Assembly (NCBI RefSeq): GCF_036541405.1
Contig: NZ_JAZHFS010000002.1
Location: forward strand, 1 to 64,000
Source: Clostridium_AD frigoriphilum
GTDB lineage: Bacteria > Bacillota > Clostridia > Clostridiales > Clostridiaceae
DNA length: 64,000 bases
Direction: 5' to 3'
Positions 61,135 through 64,000 of this stretch are shown one piece after another. The notes under the pieces were generated by a model, which searched no databases, was not told the DNA's origin, and saw nothing but the letters and a program-made list of their open reading frames with translations. The stretch's first letter is position 1, and each line of letters opens with the position of its first letter. The position numbers were made by a program, and so were the translations under genes.

Positions 61135-61974
61135 ATGAAAACAAGGGAAATACGTAAAGTAGTAACAGGAACAACTCAGTATGATGGAGCTGGAGTAAAA
61201 CTTGTTAGGGTGATTAGTTTACCTGATGTAAAAGAATTTGATCCATTTTTGATGTTGGATGCTTTTGATTCAATAGATCCAGATGATTATACCAAAGGTT
61301 TTCCATGGCACCCACATAGGGGGATAGAGACAGTTACTTACCTTATAAGTGGAGATATTGAGCATACAGATAGCTTAGGTAATAAGGGAAGTATATTAGA
61401 TGGTTGTTGTCAATGGATGACAGCAGGTGGGGGAATCCTTCATCAGGAAATGCCCAAAATCTCAAATAGAATGCTTGGCGTTCAACTTTGGCTTAATCTA
61501 CCTCAGAAGGATAAAATGACAAGTCCAAGGTATCGAGATATTAGAGCAGACATGGTAACTAAAATTGACGAAGATGATAACATCATTAGAGTTATTTCAG
61601 GGAATTATAAAGGTAATTCAGGAGCCGTGCAAGGTGAACATGTGAAAATGTTATTCTTAGACGTTGAAATGAAAGCTGGTGCACGATGGGAATTAGAAAC
61701 TATGATTGACACAACACTGTTTGTATATATAGTGGAAGGTGAAGGGTGTTTTGATGATTCTAATGATAAATTGGTTCCAAGTAGAAGTGCAGTGCTTTTT
61801 AATGATGGTGAGAAATTAATAGTTAGCGCAACAGAGAAAGGGCTTCGTTTTCTTTTATTTTCAGGAGCTAAATTGAATGAGTCAATCGCATGGGGTGGAC
61901 CTATTGTAATGAACACCCAAGAGGAACTTAGGATGGCGTTTAAAGATATTGAGGATGGAACATTTGTTAAGTAG
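61135..61974 (+). CDS. Pirin family protein
   Basis: 279 residues, bicupin. FDPFLMLDAFDSIDPDD, FPWHPHRGIETVTYLISGDI and GGGILHQEMP hold the iron-binding His/Glu set of the N-terminal cupin. Pirins are iron proteins, some with quercetinase activity or regulatory roles. It may follow pncB on the same transcript (105 bp gap, no clear terminator). Confidence 0.92.
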   Translation: MKTREIRKVVTGTTQYDGAGVKLVRVISLPDVKEFDPFLMLDAFDSIDPDDYTKGFPWHPHRGIETVTYLISGDIEHTDSLGNKGSILDGCCQWMTAGGGILHQEMPKISNRMLGVQLWLNLPQKDKMTSPRYRDIRADMVTKIDEDDNIIRVISGNYKGNSGAVQGEHVKMLFLDVEMKAGARWELETMIDTTLFVYIVEGEGCFDDSNDKLVPSRSAVLFNDGEKLIVSATEKGLRFLLFSGAKLNESIAWGGPIVMNTQEELRMAFKDIEDGTFVK

Positions 61975-61987
61975 CAAACAAAAGCTT

Positions 61988-62028
61988 AGGAGCAAGCAAT
62001 AATTACAAATTATTGTTTGCTCCTTTTT
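61988..62028. terminator. Bidirectional terminator
   Basis: GGAGCAAGCAATAAT and ATTATTGTTTGCTCC (one G-U) form the stem, with T residues on the plus side; it lies between convergent pirin and NlpC/P60 genes. Confidence 0.88.
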
Positions 62029-62029
62029 C

Positions 62030-62527
62030 CTAATTGCTCGTTATTCTTCTTGCTGTATTATAATCAGGCATATATTTTAAATCTATAATTTTAATCGATG
62101 ACCCAGTTTTAGGAGAATGTATAAATTTACCATTTCCAACATAAATGCCTACATGATAGACAGGATTACCAAAAAAAACTAAATCTCCTTTCTTAAGGGT
62201 AGATTTACTAACTACACTGCCGTTTGATGTTTGAGATGATGCAATGCGTGGCAAATTTACTTTGAAATTATTATAAACATGCATAGTAAAACCAGAGCAA
62301 TCAAAACCAGCAGTGGTAGTTCCGCCATATTTATATGGGATGCCGATAAAGGTTTCTGCATAGTCTACGATATTAGTCCCTGTAAGCTTGTTTTTACTTG
62401 CTGCTAATTGAGTAATTTCTGTTGTGTATACAAGTGCCTCAGCATGCGCAGGCTTACTAGTAATACTTATTGAACCTGCAAGCAATAAAGCAAGAGCAAA
62501 TGTTATAATATTTTTAACTTTCTTCAT
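62030..62527 (-). CDS. Secreted NlpC/P60 (C40) peptidoglycan hydrolase
   Basis: 165 residues. Signal peptide about residues 1-29 ending in KPAHA. Catalytic domain: YAETFIGIPYKYGGTTTAGF, DCSGFTMHVYNN (nucleophile Cys), KKGDLVFFGNPVYHVGIYVG (His), NGKFIHSPKTGSS. It cleaves cell-wall stem peptides. No SH3 or LysM binding domain, so it is a minimal enzyme. Ribosome binding site AGGAGG. Confidence 0.93.
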   Translation of the reverse strand: MKKVKNIITFALALLLAGSISITSKPAHAEALVYTTEITQLAASKNKLTGTNIVDYAETFIGIPYKYGGTTTAGFDCSGFTMHVYNNFKVNLPRIASSQTSNGSVVSKSTLKKGDLVFFGNPVYHVGIYVGNGKFIHSPKTGSSIKIIDLKYMPDYNTARRITSN

Positions 62528-62763
62528 TATGGCCTCCTTTGTAAACGTAATCTATTATTATATTCTACATAAATATAGGAAATCCCTTTAAAAAACAGAA
62601 ACTTTTTTTAATTATACCAATTAAGGGCATAATGAATAATATTGTTTGAATGTGATATAATATAAGTGAATACATTGAAAGAAACATTTTGTATCAATTA
62701 AATGAAAAGTATTAACATTTTATAGTGAGAAGCGTGTAATTTATATGTATGGGAGTGGAATAT

Positions 62764-64000
62764 ATGACAAAAACAATTATAAGGATACAAAAGATTGAAC
62801 TTACGGGGTTTAAGAATATCCAGGAGGGAATTATCGATTTGTCAGGTTATAGACAAAAAGAATATTATAGTGGTAAATCAGATATAATTGGAATTTATGG
62901 ACAAAATGGTTCAGGAAAAACGACTATAGTAGAAGCTTTTAAATTATTTAAAACAATAGCAAGTGGTGAAAAATTACCAGAAGATATTAAAAATTATATA
63001 CATGAATTAGAAGACGAGGCAACGTTAAAGTTTGTTTTTTATATTGAACTAAAAGATCAAAAGTTATTAGTATATTACCAGTTTTCACTAAGGAGAAAAG
63101 AAGGGCAAGCAGAATTATATAATGAGAAGTTAAGTTATTCTCAAATAAATGAGGATAACAAAAAAAGAAAAATTGATATAATCGAATATCTTATAGATTT
63201 AAAGGATACATATATATTGCCAAAGGCTCGTTATAACGAGTTAATAAGAAATAATAAAGAAAATGAATTTAATCTTGAAGTGAGTAAAAGGTTATCAATA
63301 AAGGAAAAAACATCTTTTATTTTTAACGATAGTTTGGAAGAAATTTTTAAAAGTAATTCAATGAGCAATGATTATTTTAATGTTATTAATGTTATTAAAC
63401 ATTTTGCTAGAGTAAATTTATTTGTAATAACTAATGAACATTCAGCGACTATAAGCCTTAATTATATGCCATTAAGTTTTAGAATGGAGAATGAGGCATG
63501 CGTAACTAGTGGAGATATCGCAATTAATTTACTCGGGAAATCAAATATAGATAAAAAAAGGTATAATATAGCAACAAAAATTATAAAACAGTTGAATATA
63601 GTGTTAAGTACTATCATTCCTAATTTACAGTTAGAGATTAATAATTTAGGAAACGAGTTATCTAAAAATGGAAAAGAAGTAGTAAGAATACAATTGCTTT
63701 CTATTAAAAAAGATATAAAGATTCCGCTTAAATATGAATCTGAGGGTATAAAAAAGATAATTTCTATTTTAAGTACCTTAATTTCCATGTTTAATAATCC
63801 ATCAATTTGTTTAATAGTTGATGAACTTGATGCTGGCATATTTGAGTATTTGTTAGGGGAATTATTAAAGATAATTGAGCAAGAAGGAAAAGGCCAATTT
63901 ATTTTTACATCACATAACCTACGACCACTTGAAATGTTAGAAAAAGAATCATTGGTATTTAGTACCGTGAATCCACAAAATAGATTTATAAGAATAACGA
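62764..64000 (+). CDS. AAA ATPase (SMC/OLD-like), 3' truncated by the window
   Basis: At least 412 residues; it starts at ATG 62764 (GGGAGTGG upstream) and continues beyond the window. IIRIQKIELTGFKNIQEGII is the usual N-terminus of AAA_15/AAA_21 ATPases, Walker A GIYGQNGSGKTTIVEAFKLF, a conserved aromatic-rich middle, ESEGIKKIISILSTLISMF as signature-like helix, Walker B SICLIVDELDAGIFEYLLGE, and FIFTSHNLRPLEML. Such ATPases often partner a nuclease or RloB-type protein in antiphage loci; the partner would lie downstream, unseen. Confidence 0.85.
   Translation, partial: MTKTIIRIQKIELTGFKNIQEGIIDLSGYRQKEYYSGKSDIIGIYGQNGSGKTTIVEAFKLFKTIASGEKLPEDIKNYIHELEDEATLKFVFYIELKDQKLLVYYQFSLRRKEGQAELYNEKLSYSQINEDNKKRKIDIIEYLIDLKDTYILPKARYNELIRNNKENEFNLEVSKRLSIKEKTSFIFNDSLEEIFKSNSMSNDYFNVINVIKHFARVNLFVITNEHSATISLNYMPLSFRMENEACVTSGDIAINLLGKSNIDKKRYNIATKIIKQLNIVLSTIIPNLQLEINNLGNELSKNGKEVVRIQLLSIKKDIKIPLKYESEGIKKIISILSTLISMFNNPSICLIVDELDAGIFEYLLGELLKIIEQEGKGQFIFTSHNLRPLEMLEKESLVFSTVNPQNRFIRIT

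Overview
The window is AT-rich, densely coded bacterial chromosome. It carries sporulation regulators (spo0A with a sigma-H-type promoter, sigG, gerW), a sugar-porter arabinose system, a mannose-class PTS, a methyl-accepting chemotaxis protein and a CsbD protein. Together these point to an endospore-forming Clostridium (sensu lato). I cannot name the species. I see no rRNA, tRNA or CRISPR array and no intact insertion sequence.

Layout. 1-5.5 kb: a sigma-factor gene cut by an IS200/IS605-like remnant, its anti-sigma partner, a YtfI/GerW sporulation pair, a DUF4931 HIT-like protein, an orphan membrane protein, and a PadR plus FtsW/RodA-like pair. 5.6-10.5 kb: a GntR(YtrA)-controlled operon with two tandem copies of an ABC exporter; the ATPases are almost identical and the permeases have diverged. 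10.7-20.7 kb: a mannose-family PTS (IIA, IIB, IIC, IID) with a HAD phosphatase, a NarL-type two-component system co-transcribed with two membrane-anchored sugar-binding proteins but no transporter, and a chemoreceptor. 21-33 kb: L-rhamnose mutarotase, transporter, AraC regulator, kinase and isomerase; a TetR-controlled enoate reductase; a GH105 unsaturated rhamnogalacturonyl hydrolase divergent from a GPH symporter. 33-41 kb: a TIM-barrel isomerase, an aminotransferase, spo0A, a small cysteine-rich protein plus ribbon-helix-helix cassette between related hairpins, decayed BceAB-like ABC genes, sigG. 41-47.4 kb: two phage-type small proteins, helD, a DeoR regulator, then rhaD and fucO. 47.6-55.4 kb: csbD, then araE, araR, araBDA and transaldolase. 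55.6-62.5 kb: an EFR1-type ferredoxin, glutathione peroxidase, an NAD-salvage cluster (NrtR-like, nicotinamidase-like, PncB), pirin and an NlpC/P60 hydrolase. The right edge is an AAA ATPase that runs out of the window.

How it works together. The rha, GH105/GPH and ara blocks form a plant-cell-wall sugar programme. Unsaturated galacturonyl-rhamnose can be imported and cleaved. Rhamnose goes through RhaM/RhaA/RhaB/RhaD to DHAP and lactaldehyde, then FucO makes 1,2-propanediol. Arabinose goes through AraA/AraB/AraD to xylulose-5-phosphate with transaldolase attached. Operator-like sequences (AraR-type boxes, cre-like sites, A/C-rich tandem tracts) sit in front of several of these genes. The most unusual items are the two-component system with built-in sugar-binding proteins, the duplicated ABC exporter, the hairpin-flanked Cys-rich/RHH cassette near an out-of-context spo0A and sigG, and a 27-nt element present twice ahead of stress-type genes.
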